Shown here piece after piece: positions 1-7,565 of a stretch of DNA of 64,000 bases. Origin of the DNA: Streptomyces sp. NRRL F-6492. GTDB lineage: Bacteria > Actinomycetota > Actinomycetes > Streptomycetales > Streptomycetaceae. Below the pieces are notes generated by a model, which saw only the letters and a list, made by a program, of their open reading frames with translations, was not told where the DNA came from and did not search any database. Where the stretch lies: NCBI RefSeq assembly GCF_001280125.1, contig NZ_LGEG01000149.1, forward strand, positions 83,440-147,439, written 5' to 3'. Position numbers and translations under genes: made by a program. The stretch's first letter is position 1. Each line of letters opens with the position of its first letter.

Positions 1-246
1 GTGAAGTCGAACGAGCCGCACCGCCGCTACAAGGTGCGCCGCAGCTCCACCGCCCCGGACGCCATGGGGCCCGAGGTGATGGAGCTGCTGAGCCCGCTCT
101 TCGACGCGCGGGCGGAGTACCTGCGGGCCGCCTTCGAGACGATCGAGACGACCTGGGGCTCGGCGGACGCCTACTTCAGCGGGGGGCTGAAGCTGTCCCC
201 GGAGACCCGCGAGCGGCTGCGGGAGCGTCTGGTCACCGGGGCGTAG
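1..246 (+). CDS. C-terminal part of a tyrosine-protein phosphatase-like protein (5' end outside window)
   Basis: Open frame from the first base to a TAG stop. The 81 residues are charged and helical, and match what I know of the C-terminal end of Streptomyces tyrosine/serine phosphatases of the Y_phosphatase3 type. The segment starts RYKVRRSSTAPD and ends SPETRERLRERLV. The catalytic CX5R loop is not in the window, so the assignment rests on the tail alone. The GTG at base 1 is probably an internal Val codon. It converges on the leftward DUF6126-like gene 14 bp downstream. Confidence 0.6.
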   Translation: MKSNEPHRRYKVRRSSTAPDAMGPEVMELLSPLFDARAEYLRAAFETIETTWGSADAYFSGGLKLSPETRERLRERLVTGA

Positions 247-259
247 ACAGCCGGGCAGC

Positions 260-409
260 CTACTTGGCGCCCATCGCGAAGAGCAGGTAGAGGAAGCCGG
301 CGAAGAGGTGACCGGCGATCAGGTAGGCGAAGAGGCGGAGCACCAGGCCCTTGGGGAACTTGCCTTCCCCGCGCTCCTCGCCGGTGACGGGTGCGGACTT
401 CTCGGACAT
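260..409 (-). CDS. 49-aa single-pass membrane protein, DUF6126-like
   Basis: The 49 residues have a charged N-terminus with a FPKGLVLRLFAYL stretch, then one hydrophobic helix (about residues 21-46, with LIAGHLFAGFLYLLF) and a Lys end. This matches the small DUF6126 family as I remember it, whose function is unknown. The ATG at 409 lies 46 bp downstream of the XRE-cupin gene on the same strand, so the two probably form a bicistronic unit. Members I recall also sit next to an XRE-cupin regulator, which supports a functional link. Possible roles are a small regulator of a membrane partner or a leaderless membrane peptide; nothing in the sequence decides this. Confidence 0.7.
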   Translation of the reverse strand: MSEKSAPVTGEERGEGKFPKGLVLRLFAYLIAGHLFAGFLYLLFAMGAK

Positions 410-455
410 GTCGGTCCTTTCCTGAAAAACCATCACAGGGGAATCGTTGCGGCGG

Positions 456-1085
456 TCAGCCCCGGTGCAGAGCCCCGTCGCCGAGGCACAGCTCGGCGAC
501 GGGGCTCTGCAGCAGGGTGTGGACGAAGAGCAGCTCGGCCCCGCCGGGGGTGGCGGCGCCGATCCGGTGCGGGGTGAGCGAGTCGAAGTGCGCGCCGTCC
601 CCGGGGTCGAGGACGTGGACCGCCTCGCCGAGCGCCAGCCGCACCCGGCCCTCAAGGACGTGGATCCACTCCTCGCCGGGGTGGACGCGCACGATGTCGG
701 CCCGGGTGGCGTACGGCACGTGGACCCGCAGGCACTGGAGGGCGCGCCCGGCGCCGCCCGCCTGGCGGTAGATCCAGCCGTCGGCCTCGACGGGTTCGGA
801 GCGGTCGGCCCGGACGACGGGGTCGCGCTCGGGGGGCGCCTCTCCCAGGAGCTCGGAGACCGTCGTACCGTAGGTGCGGGACAGGGCGAGCAGCATCGGC
901 AGCGAGGGCTGCCGGTTCCCCGTCTCCAGACGGGAGAGGTGGGCCGGCGAGAGGGCGGCCCGCTGGGCGGCGGCCTCCAGGGTGAGCCCCCGGCGGCGGC
1001 GCAGGGCCCGCAGCCGCGGGGCGACGTCGGGCAGGACGCCGGAGGGGGCGGGGTCCGGGGAGGTGTCCCCGGGGACGTGGTCCAT
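456..1085 (-). CDS. XRE-family HTH regulator with C-terminal cupin domain
   Basis: The product is 209 aa. Residues about 22-78 form a lambda-repressor-type HTH (ALRRRRGLTLEAAAQRAALS, then LSRLETGNRQPSL). Residues about 115-190 form a cupin sensor barrel, with VRVHPGEEWIHVLEGRVRL. Proteins of this shape bind a small ligand and repress their own gene. I chose the ATG at 1085. The frame runs on upstream through an 18-bp repeat to another ATG at 1301 inside hpnO, but that extension encodes only low-complexity repeat. Two palindromic sites lie 22-55 bp upstream of the chosen start. The downstream neighbour is the DUF6126-like gene. Although it follows hpnO on the same strand, the operator suggests its own promoter. 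Confidence 0.85.
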   Translation of the reverse strand: MDHVPGDTSPDPAPSGVLPDVAPRLRALRRRRGLTLEAAAQRAALSPAHLSRLETGNRQPSLPMLLALSRTYGTTVSELLGEAPPERDPVVRADRSEPVEADGWIYRQAGGAGRALQCLRVHVPYATRADIVRVHPGEEWIHVLEGRVRLALGEAVHVLDPGDGAHFDSLTPHRIGAATPGGAELLFVHTLLQSPVAELCLGDGALHRG

Positions 1086-1106
1086 GCCCCCATTCCGCCA
1101 GGATCG

Positions 1107-1140
1107 TGCCTCCGAGGCAAGTTTCTTGCCTCGGAGGCAA
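1107..1140. promoter_or_regulatory. Twin palindromic operator upstream of the XRE-cupin gene
   Basis: There are two near-identical perfect palindromes: TGCCTCCGAGGCA at 1107-1119 and TTGCCTCGGAGGCAA at 1126-1140. Their centres are 20 bp apart, about two helical turns. They lie 22-55 bp upstream of the XRE-cupin start. This is the geometry expected for cooperative binding of two dimers, most simply autoregulation by the adjacent gene product. The sequence shows the palindromes directly; the binding protein is inferred. Confidence 0.75.
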
Positions 1141-1141
1141 A

Positions 1142-1249
1142 ACCCGGAGGGCTCCTCGCGCGCCCGATGCTCTTCATGCGCCGGAGGCCCCTCGCAAGCC
1201 CGAGGCTCCTCATGCGCCCGAGGGCCCTCGTACGCCCGAGGGCCCCGCC
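1142..1249. repeat. 18-bp degenerate tandem repeat, six units
   Basis: Six consecutive 18-bp units resemble GCGCCCGAGGGCCCTCGT, filling 1142-1249 between the hpnO stop (1253) and the twin operator. The unit is a multiple of three, so the minus-strand frame of the XRE gene stays open through it and reads as a Pro/Arg/Ala/Glu hexapeptide repeat. The repeat shows no ribosome-binding site or start of its own. Confidence 0.7.
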
Positions 1250-1252
1250 GCG

Positions 1253-2641
1253 TCAGCGCTGCGCGACCGCCTGCCTGACCAGGGTCTTCCCGAAGTCCCA
1301 CATCAGCCCGCCCCCGCCGTGGGCCTCGTCCATGACCGCCGTGAAGGCGGTGACGAACCGGTCCACGTCCGCCTCGTCGACGACGAGGGGCGGGATCAGC
1401 TTGATCACCTCCAGGTGGTCCCCGGAGACCTGGGTGAGGATCCTGTGCCGCTGGAGCAGCGGGACGACGACCATCTGGGCGAAGAGGCCCTTGCGGGCCG
1501 CCTGGAGCATCGTCCAGCGGCCGCGCAGGCCGAGCGAGGACGGCCGGCCGAACTCGATGCCGATCATCAGACCGCGCCCGCGGATCTCGTGGAGCAGCTC
1601 GTACCGGGGCACCAGCTCCTTCAGGCGGCCGGAGAGCAGGTCGCCGATCCGGCGCGCGCGGGCGACCGTGCCCTCGTCCTCCATCACGGAGAGGACGGCG
1701 AGCCCGGCCGCCATGGCCTGCGCGTTCGATCCGAAGCTCGCGGAGTGGACCAGGACCCGGTCCATCGACGAGTAGACCTTCTTGAAGATCCAGTCCTTGC
1801 CGAGGGTGGCGCCGACCGGCACGTAGCCGCCGGAGAGCGCCTTCGCGACGCAGACCAGGTCCGGCTCGACGCCCTCCTCGTGCTGGTACGCGTAGAAGTC
1901 GCCGGTCCTGCCGAGGCCGGTCTGCACCTCGTCCGCGATCAGCAGGGCGCCGTGCCGGTGCAGCAGCTCCTGGGCCCCGCGCAGGAAGCCGGGCGGGGCC
2001 GCGTGGACGCCCTTGCCCTGGACCGGCTCCACGACGAAGCCGGCCACGTCCCCCTTGCGCAGCTCCCGCTCCAGGGCGTCGAGGTCGCCGAGGGCGATCG
2101 CGGTGTCCGGCAGGAGCGGGGCGAAGCCGTCCCGGAAGCCCCGCTCGCCGTTGACGGAGAGGGAGCCGGTGGTGAGCCCGTGGAAGGCGTGGTCGCAGTA
2201 GACGATCCTGGGCCGCCCGGTGGCGTACCGGGCGAACTTGAGGGCGGTCTCCACGGCCTCGGTGCCGCTGTTGCCGAAGAAGACCCGGTCCAGGTGGGGG
2301 CTGTGGGCGAGCAGCCGCTCGGCGAGGAGGCCGGGCAGCGGCTGGCAGTCGAAGCGGGTGAGGTCGGCGAGGCCGGCGTCCAGGACGTCGTGGAGGGCCT
2401 TGCGGACGACGGGGTGGTGCCGTCCGAGGCCCATCACGCCGAAGCCGGCGAGCATGTCCAGGTAGTCGTTCCCGTCGGCGTCCCAGAAGTGGGCGCCCTC
2501 GGCCCGCTCGTACACCTTGTCGAAGCCGAGGGTGTGGAGCATGCGCGGCAGCTGGGGGTTGAGGTACCGGGCGTGCAGCTCGTACCGCTCGCCGCCGCGC
2601 TCGGCGAGCAGCCCTCGCAGGTCGAACCCGCCGCCGGTCAC
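1253..2641 (-). CDS. hpnO: Class III PLP aminotransferase HpnO (aminobacteriohopanetriol formation)
   Basis: The product is 462 aa, a typical fold-type I class III aminotransferase. Visible features are GNSGTEA (residues 123-129, phosphate binding), DEVQTGLGRTG (Asp237, pyridine nitrogen) and the Schiff-base lysine Lys267 in VCVAKALSGGYVP. In the hopanoid pathway HpnO aminates the ribosyl-derived C35 side chain to give 35-aminobacteriohopanetriol. It is the last gene of the hopanoid operon and starts 7 bp after the hpnH stop. From memory, S. coelicolor carries ispG- and dxs-type genes between hpnH and hpnO; here the two are adjacent. The family assignment is firm, and the hopanoid role comes from position. 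Confidence 0.9.
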   Translation of the reverse strand: MTGGGFDLRGLLAERGGERYELHARYLNPQLPRMLHTLGFDKVYERAEGAHFWDADGNDYLDMLAGFGVMGLGRHHPVVRKALHDVLDAGLADLTRFDCQPLPGLLAERLLAHSPHLDRVFFGNSGTEAVETALKFARYATGRPRIVYCDHAFHGLTTGSLSVNGERGFRDGFAPLLPDTAIALGDLDALERELRKGDVAGFVVEPVQGKGVHAAPPGFLRGAQELLHRHGALLIADEVQTGLGRTGDFYAYQHEEGVEPDLVCVAKALSGGYVPVGATLGKDWIFKKVYSSMDRVLVHSASFGSNAQAMAAGLAVLSVMEDEGTVARARRIGDLLSGRLKELVPRYELLHEIRGRGLMIGIEFGRPSSLGLRGRWTMLQAARKGLFAQMVVVPLLQRHRILTQVSGDHLEVIKLIPPLVVDEADVDRFVTAFTAVMDEAHGGGGLMWDFGKTLVRQAVAQR

Positions 2642-2648
2642 GCGCCGC

Positions 2649-3671
2649 TCACCTGCTGTTCCCGGAGGCGGTCTCCCGGACCGCGCGCAGGGACTCCTTG
2701 AGGGAGCCCATGGTGGCGAGGACGGCGGTGGGCTCGTAGCCGCAGTGCGCCATGCAGTTGGCGCAGCGCGGGTCCTTGCCCCGGCCGTACTTCTCCCAGT
2801 CGGTCTCCTCGACGAGCTCGCGGTACGTGGGGACGTAGCCGTCGCTCATCAGGTAGCAGGGGCGCTGCCAGCCGAAGAGGGAGTAGTTGGGGATGGCCCA
2901 GGCCGTGCAGGGGAAGTCCGCCTTGCCCTCCAGGAAGTCCAGGAAGAGCGGCGAGTGGTTCAGGCGCCAGCGGCGCCGGTTCCCGCCGGCGAAGGCCTTC
3001 CTGAAGAGCTCCCGGGTCTGCTCGACGCCCAGGAAGTGCTCCTGGTCGGGCGCCTTCTCGTAGGCGTAGGCGGGCGAGATCATCATCTCGTCGACCTGGA
3101 GGTCGTCGTTGAGGTAGTTGAGCACCTCGATGATGGTCTGGGGGGTGTCGGTGTTGAAGAAGGTCGAGTTGGTGGTGACCCGGAAGCCGCGCCGCTTGGC
3201 CTCCTTGATCGCCGCCACCGCCTCGTCGAACACGCCCTCCTTGGCCACGGACTCGTCGTGCCGCTCGCGCAGCCCGTCGATGTGCACGGCGAAGGCGAAG
3301 TACGGGGAGGGGGTGAAGTCCTCCAGCTTCTTGCGGAGCAGCATCGCGTTGGTGCAGAGGAAGACGTACTTCCTCTTCGCCACCAACTGGCGGACGATCT
3401 CGTGGATCTGAGGGTGCATCAGGGGCTCGCCGCCCGCGATGGACACCATGGGGGCGCCGGACTCCAGGACCGCGCCGACCGCCTGGGCGACCGGCATGCG
3501 CTGCTTGAGGACACCCGCCGGGTGCTGGATCTTCCCGCAGCCCTCGCACTTGAGGTTGCAGGCGAAGAGCGGTTCGAGCTCGACGATCAGCGGGAACTTG
3601 TCACGCTTGCGGAGCTTCTGTTCGAAGAGGTAGGTCCCGACCCGGATGGACTGACGGAGCGGCATGGCCAT
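2649..3671 (-). CDS. hpnH: Adenosyl-hopene transferase HpnH, radical SAM enzyme
   Basis: The product is 340 aa. It carries the radical-SAM cluster motif CNLKCEGC (Cys38, Cys42, Cys45) and a GGEPLMHPQI-type SAM-binding strand, plus further cysteines near the C-terminus (CANCMAHCGYEPT) typical of the HpnH family. The enzyme joins 5'-deoxyadenosine to hopene, making adenosylhopane. I chose the ATG at 3671 because a strong CAGGAGGTG ribosome-binding site sits 9 nt upstream; a second ATG two codons later is possible. The open frame extends further upstream, but only through hpnG antisense-type sequence. hpnG ends 7 bp upstream, so the two are co-transcribed. Confidence 0.95.
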   Translation of the reverse strand: MAMPLRQSIRVGTYLFEQKLRKRDKFPLIVELEPLFACNLKCEGCGKIQHPAGVLKQRMPVAQAVGAVLESGAPMVSIAGGEPLMHPQIHEIVRQLVAKRKYVFLCTNAMLLRKKLEDFTPSPYFAFAVHIDGLRERHDESVAKEGVFDEAVAAIKEAKRRGFRVTTNSTFFNTDTPQTIIEVLNYLNDDLQVDEMMISPAYAYEKAPDQEHFLGVEQTRELFRKAFAGGNRRRWRLNHSPLFLDFLEGKADFPCTAWAIPNYSLFGWQRPCYLMSDGYVPTYRELVEETDWEKYGRGKDPRCANCMAHCGYEPTAVLATMGSLKESLRAVRETASGNSR

Positions 3672-3678
3672 AACTCGC

Positions 3679-4353
3679 TCACCTCCTGGGGAGCAGCAAA
3701 GAACGGTGCCATTCGAAGAAAGCGGGAAGGACGGCACGAAGGACGCGAAAGGCTGATATTCCCCCGCGCACCGTGCCAATACGGACCAGCTCATGTTCTG
3801 GAGCGTCCACGACCACCCGGACGGCCGCAACCGGACGCGCGCCCGGCCCCTCCCCGAAGGCTCCGGCGGCCCGTGCGGTCCGCAGGGTCGCGGCGGACTC
3901 CATGTCGACGGCGATCGCGCCGGTGCCCCGCAGCGCGGCCCGCTCGGGGCCCCGCACCACGTGGTCGGAGCCGCTCAGCGGGCCGGTGTGCACGGACCGG
4001 CCCGGCACCGCCCTGACCAGGGCCTTCACCAGGAGGTCCGTACCGGTGCACGCGGTCGTGCCGTCGGGCCCCCGGGTCTCGTCGGCGACGACCAGGTCCC
4101 CGGGGTGCATGCCCGGGGCGAGCCCCGCGCAGAACCCGGAGGCGATCACGGCCGCGTCCCACCGGTGCCGCTCCCCCAGCGCCCGGGAGACCGCCTCCCG
4201 GGCCCGCTCGGGCCCCATGCCCGTCCGCAGCACGGTGACCGGGCCGGGGGCGCCGCCCCGGTCGCCGCTGCGCAGGGCGAGCTGCTCGATGCCGAGCGCG
4301 CAGGCGATGAGCAGCGGCGGGGCGGTGGCGCCGGGGCCCGGCGCGCGGCCCAT
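3679..4353 (-). CDS. hpnG: Adenosylhopane nucleosidase HpnG (purine nucleoside phosphorylase superfamily)
   Basis: The product is 224 aa, of the MTA/SAH nucleosidase-like superfamily. It shows GFCAGLAPGMHPGDLVVAD (about residues 73-91) and the nucleoside-binding VDMESA signature (149-154). HpnG removes adenine from adenosylhopane to give a ribosylhopane. Its ATG overlaps the squalene-hopene cyclase stop by one base (TGATG), which implies translational coupling. hpnH, the enzyme making its substrate, follows 7 bp downstream. The order cyclase-hpnG-hpnH is the classical hopanoid arrangement, so the assignment is strong despite modest similarity within this superfamily. Confidence 0.9.
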   Translation of the reverse strand: MGRAPGPGATAPPLLIACALGIEQLALRSGDRGGAPGPVTVLRTGMGPERAREAVSRALGERHRWDAAVIASGFCAGLAPGMHPGDLVVADETRGPDGTTACTGTDLLVKALVRAVPGRSVHTGPLSGSDHVVRGPERAALRGTGAIAVDMESAATLRTARAAGAFGEGPGARPVAAVRVVVDAPEHELVRIGTVRGGISAFRVLRAVLPAFFEWHRSLLLPRR

Positions 4354-6356
4354 CAGCCCTCCTTGCGGGGCGACGGCTCCCCGTACGCGTAGCGGCCGAG
4401 CGCCGTGAGGGGGAAGACCTGGCGGTAGAGGTGGTAGTTGATCGAGAAGTCCCAGGGGAAGCCGGTGCCGGTGAAGTACGGCTCGTCCCACGAGCCGTCC
4501 GGGAGCTGGGTCGCGGCGAGCCAGGCGACGCCCCGCCGGACCGGCTCGGTCTCCCGCTCGCCCGCGGCGAGCAGCGCGATCAGCGCCCACGCGGTCTGGG
4601 AGGCGGTGGAGGCGCCGCGCCCGACCCACTGCTCGTCGTCGTACGAGCGGAGGTCCTCGCCCCAGCCGCCGTCCTCGTTCTGCACGGAGCCGAGCCAGCC
4701 GACGGCCCGGCGGACCGCCGGGTGGGAGGCGGGGATCCCGGCGGCGGCGAGGGCGGGGAGCACCGAGCCCGTCCCGTACACGTGGTTGACGCCCCAGCGG
4801 CCGAACCAGGCGCCGTGCGGCTCCTGTTCGGCGAGCAGCCACTCGATCCCCCGCTGGGTGCGGGGGTCCTGGGCCAGGCCCTCGTAGGCCAGCATCTCCA
4901 CCACGTGGGCGGTGACGTCGGCGGAGGGCGGGTCGACGACCTCGCCGAAGTCGCAGAAGGGCAGCTTGTTGGGGAAGACGCTGGTGTTGTCGGCGTCGAA
5001 GGCCGCCCAGGCGCCGTTGCGGGACTGCATGCCGAGGGTCCAGCGCGCGCCCCGGGCGACGGCCCCCTCGACCCGGGCGGGGTCGGGGTGCCGGACCCGG
5101 CGCAGGGCGAGCAGGACCTCGGCGGTGTCGTCGATGTCGGGGTAGTTGTCGTTGTGGAACTCGAACGCCCAGCCGCCCGGCGGGAGTCCGGGCCGGCGCA
5201 CCGTCCAGTCGCCGGTCCGGGTGATCTCCTCGTCCAGCATCCAGTCGACGGCCTTGACCAGGGCCGGGTGGTCGGGCGGGAGCCCGGCGTCGGCGAGGGC
5301 GATGGTGGCGAGGCAGGTGTCCCAGACGGGGGACTGGCAGGCCTCGACCATCCGGGAGCCGTCCTCGCGCCGGACGGCGAAGCGGTCGAGGGACTCCAGG
5401 CCGGCCCGCATGACGGGGTGGCCGAGGTCGTAGCCGAGGAGGTGCAGGGCGATGATCGAGTAGACGGCGGGGGGCTGGATGCCGCCCCAGCAGCCGTCGT
5501 TCTCCTGGCGCTCGACGATCCAGCGCGCGGCCAGGTCCATGGCCACCTTGCGCACCGGGCGCGGGGCCACCCGGTGGTAGAGGTGCAGTGCCTTGTCGAG
5601 CCGCTGGAAGATCCCGTCCCAGCCGGTCACCGGGGCGAGCGGACGGGGCGGGTTCGGGCGGGCCGGGTCGGTGTGCAGCTCGTCCAGGGGGAAGGGCGCG
5701 GGGCGGACCGGGCGCTTGGCGGAGACCACGGTGAGCGGCACGATCGTCTGGCGGGCCCAGCAGCCGAAGTCGTAGATGTTGAGCGGGAACCACTTGGGCA
5801 GGAAGAGCAGCTCCGGGGGCAGCTCGGGCAGGTCCTCCCAGCGCCACCAGCCGAAGAGGGCGAGCCAGATCCGGGTGAAGACCCGGGCGGCCGCGATGCC
5901 GCCGCGGGCGCGGACCCAGGCGGCGGCGCGGGCCATGTGCGGGGCCTCGGGCGGGTCCCCGGCGAGGCGCAGGGCCACATAGGCCTCGACGGTGGCGGAG
6001 ACCTCGCCGGGTCCGCCGTAGAAGGTGGCCCAGGCGCCGTCCTCGCGCTGTTCGCGGCGGACGTGGAGGGCCGCGGCCCGGGTGGTGTCGGGGTCGAGGA
6101 TGCCCAGGAACTGGCGGAGGAGGAGGTCCTCGGCGTCCATGGTGACGTTGGTCTCCAGGTCGCCCTTCCACCAGCCCGCCGGATCCTGGCGGGCGAGCAG
6201 GTGCTCGGCGGCGCGTGCCGCGGCCCGCGCGGCGGTCTCGTCGAGTCTTCCCGGGGAGGCGTCGGCCCCCTCCGGGAGAGCGGTGTCGGTCGTCTTGCCG
6301 GCCACGGCCGTCCGGGGGCTCACGGCCCCGGCGTTTCCGTCGGTCGTCGCTGTCAT
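4353..6356 (-). CDS. shc: Squalene-hopene cyclase
   Basis: The product is 667 aa, normal length for the family. The catalytic acid motif is D407-I-D-D410 (within YPDIDDTAEV). Several QW-type repeats are visible: QNEDGGWGED, QLPDGSWDEP, QSRNGAWAAF, QEPHGAWFGRW and RQDPAGWWKG. The enzyme is a monotopic membrane protein that folds squalene into hopene/hopanol. The ATG at 6356 has a GAAGGGGAA ribosome-binding site. The first 45 residues are a variable Ala/Thr-rich extension. It is the core of the hopanoid operon; the gap to the preceding polyprenyl synthase (108 bp) is the longest within the operon and could hold an internal promoter. Confidence 0.97.
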   Translation of the reverse strand: MTATTDGNAGAVSPRTAVAGKTTDTALPEGADASPGRLDETAARAAARAAEHLLARQDPAGWWKGDLETNVTMDAEDLLLRQFLGILDPDTTRAAALHVRREQREDGAWATFYGGPGEVSATVEAYVALRLAGDPPEAPHMARAAAWVRARGGIAAARVFTRIWLALFGWWRWEDLPELPPELLFLPKWFPLNIYDFGCWARQTIVPLTVVSAKRPVRPAPFPLDELHTDPARPNPPRPLAPVTGWDGIFQRLDKALHLYHRVAPRPVRKVAMDLAARWIVERQENDGCWGGIQPPAVYSIIALHLLGYDLGHPVMRAGLESLDRFAVRREDGSRMVEACQSPVWDTCLATIALADAGLPPDHPALVKAVDWMLDEEITRTGDWTVRRPGLPPGGWAFEFHNDNYPDIDDTAEVLLALRRVRHPDPARVEGAVARGARWTLGMQSRNGAWAAFDADNTSVFPNKLPFCDFGEVVDPPSADVTAHVVEMLAYEGLAQDPRTQRGIEWLLAEQEPHGAWFGRWGVNHVYGTGSVLPALAAAGIPASHPAVRRAVGWLGSVQNEDGGWGEDLRSYDDEQWVGRGASTASQTAWALIALLAAGERETEPVRRGVAWLAATQLPDGSWDEPYFTGTGFPWDFSINYHLYRQVFPLTALGRYAYGEPSPRKEG

Positions 6357-6464
6357 GGCTTCCCCTTCGCGCAGTCTGTTTCCTTCTGCTCCTGCGGGTC
6401 TGCCGTCGGCCGGCGCCGGGTGGCACCGGCCGGCGACCGCGAACTCATATCAGGGTGATGGTGA

Positions 6465-7565
6465 TCATCTCTTCCGTACGACCACGAAGTCGGCCAGGGC
6501 GGTGAGCTGCGCCCGCACGCGGGCGGGCATGTCCACCTCGTCCAGGGCCGCGATCGCGACGGCGTGCTGGCGGCGGGCCTCCTGGGAGGTCCACTCCCGG
6601 CCTCCGGCCTCCTCGATCAGGGCGGCCCGGAAGGCGAACTCCTCCTCGGAGAAGGAGGCGAACTCGCTGGACTTGGCGTCCGCGGCGAGCAGCTCGCCGA
6701 GCCGCTCGGAGGCCGGGCCGCCGGCGGCGAGGGCGGCGACGACGGGCAGGGACTTCTTGCGCTGGCGCAGGTCGCTCCAGGTCTGCTTGCCGGTGGACTC
6801 CGGGTCGCCCCAGATGCCGAGCAGGTCGTCGACGGCCTGGAAGGCGAGGCCGAGGTGGTAGCCGTACTCCTCCAGCTTGTCGGCGGTCCGGTCGTCGGCC
6901 CCGCCGAGGACGGCGCCGATGGAGACGGCGCAGGCGAGGAGGGCGCCGGTCTTGTTGCCCTCCATCTCCAGGCACTCCTCGACGGTGACCCGCTCGCGGT
7001 GCTCGTAGGAGATGTCCTGGGCCTGCCCGTCGATGAGCTTGCGGGTGGCCGTGGTGAGCCGGCGGGTGGCCCGCCCGGCCTCGACGGTGCCGAGTTCGAG
7101 GAGCAGTTCGTTGGCGAGGGCGAAGAGGGCGTCGCCGACGAGGATGGCCTGCGCGGGGCCGTGCACCTTCCACACGGTGTCGCGGTGGCGGCGCTGCTCG
7201 TCGCCGTCCATCAGGTCGTCGTGGAGCAGCGAGAAGTTGTGGACGAGCTCCACGGCGACGGCGCCGGGGATCCCGACCTCGGGCGCGGCGCCCGCGGCCT
7301 CGGCCGACAGCAGGGCGAGCGCGGGGCGGACGGCCTTGCCGCCGTCGCCGTCGGCAGGGTTGCCCTGGGCGTCGATCCAGCCGAAGTGGTAGGCGGCCAC
7401 GGTGTCCATGGGCGGCGCGAGGCGGTCGACGGCCGCCCGCAGTACGGGGGTGGACAGGGTCCGTCCCCGCTCCAGCAGTGCGGACACGTCCGCGGTGTCG
7501 ACGGCCGGGTGTCCCGGCGGCGCTGTCGGCACGGTCTCTCCTCTTGTTCCGGTACTCACACTCAT
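6465..7565 (-). CDS. Polyprenyl (farnesyl) diphosphate synthase of the hopanoid operon
   Basis: The product is 366 aa, of the trans-isoprenyl diphosphate synthase family. The first aspartate-rich motif is LLHDDLMDGD (Asp116-Asp120). The second is AFQAVDDLLGIWGD, with Asp246-Asp247; the usual final Asp of DDxxD is Gly, a variant I know from other actinobacterial members. Flanking basic motifs (GGKAVRP, DEQRR, KTGAL) are present. Between hpnE and shc it most plausibly supplies farnesyl diphosphate for squalene. The ATG overlaps the hpnE stop by four bases (ATGA). Product chain length cannot be read with certainty. Confidence 0.9.
   Translation of the reverse strand: MSVSTGTRGETVPTAPPGHPAVDTADVSALLERGRTLSTPVLRAAVDRLAPPMDTVAAYHFGWIDAQGNPADGDGGKAVRPALALLSAEAAGAAPEVGIPGAVAVELVHNFSLLHDDLMDGDEQRRHRDTVWKVHGPAQAILVGDALFALANELLLELGTVEAGRATRRLTTATRKLIDGQAQDISYEHRERVTVEECLEMEGNKTGALLACAVSIGAVLGGADDRTADKLEEYGYHLGLAFQAVDDLLGIWGDPESTGKQTWSDLRQRKKSLPVVAALAAGGPASERLGELLAADAKSSEFASFSEEEFAFRAALIEEAGGREWTSQEARRQHAVAIAALDEVDMPARVRAQLTALADFVVVRKR

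Noticed and set aside
64..409. Prophage- or toxin-antitoxin-type reading of the XRE/small membrane protein pair
   Set aside because: An XRE regulator with a cupin domain and a membrane peptide without toxin-like features does not match a known toxin-antitoxin family; no evidence of toxicity in the sequence.
1086..1301. XRE-cupin regulator extended to an ATG at 1301 inside hpnO
   Set aside because: The added residues are the translated 18-bp repeat and the operator; the ATG at 1085 fits the domain start.
3679..6426. 915-codon minus-strand open frame crossing hpnG and shc
   Set aside because: Its first part is an out-of-frame reading of shc (Arg/Pro-rich); only the last 224 codons, read from the ATG at 4353, are hpnG.
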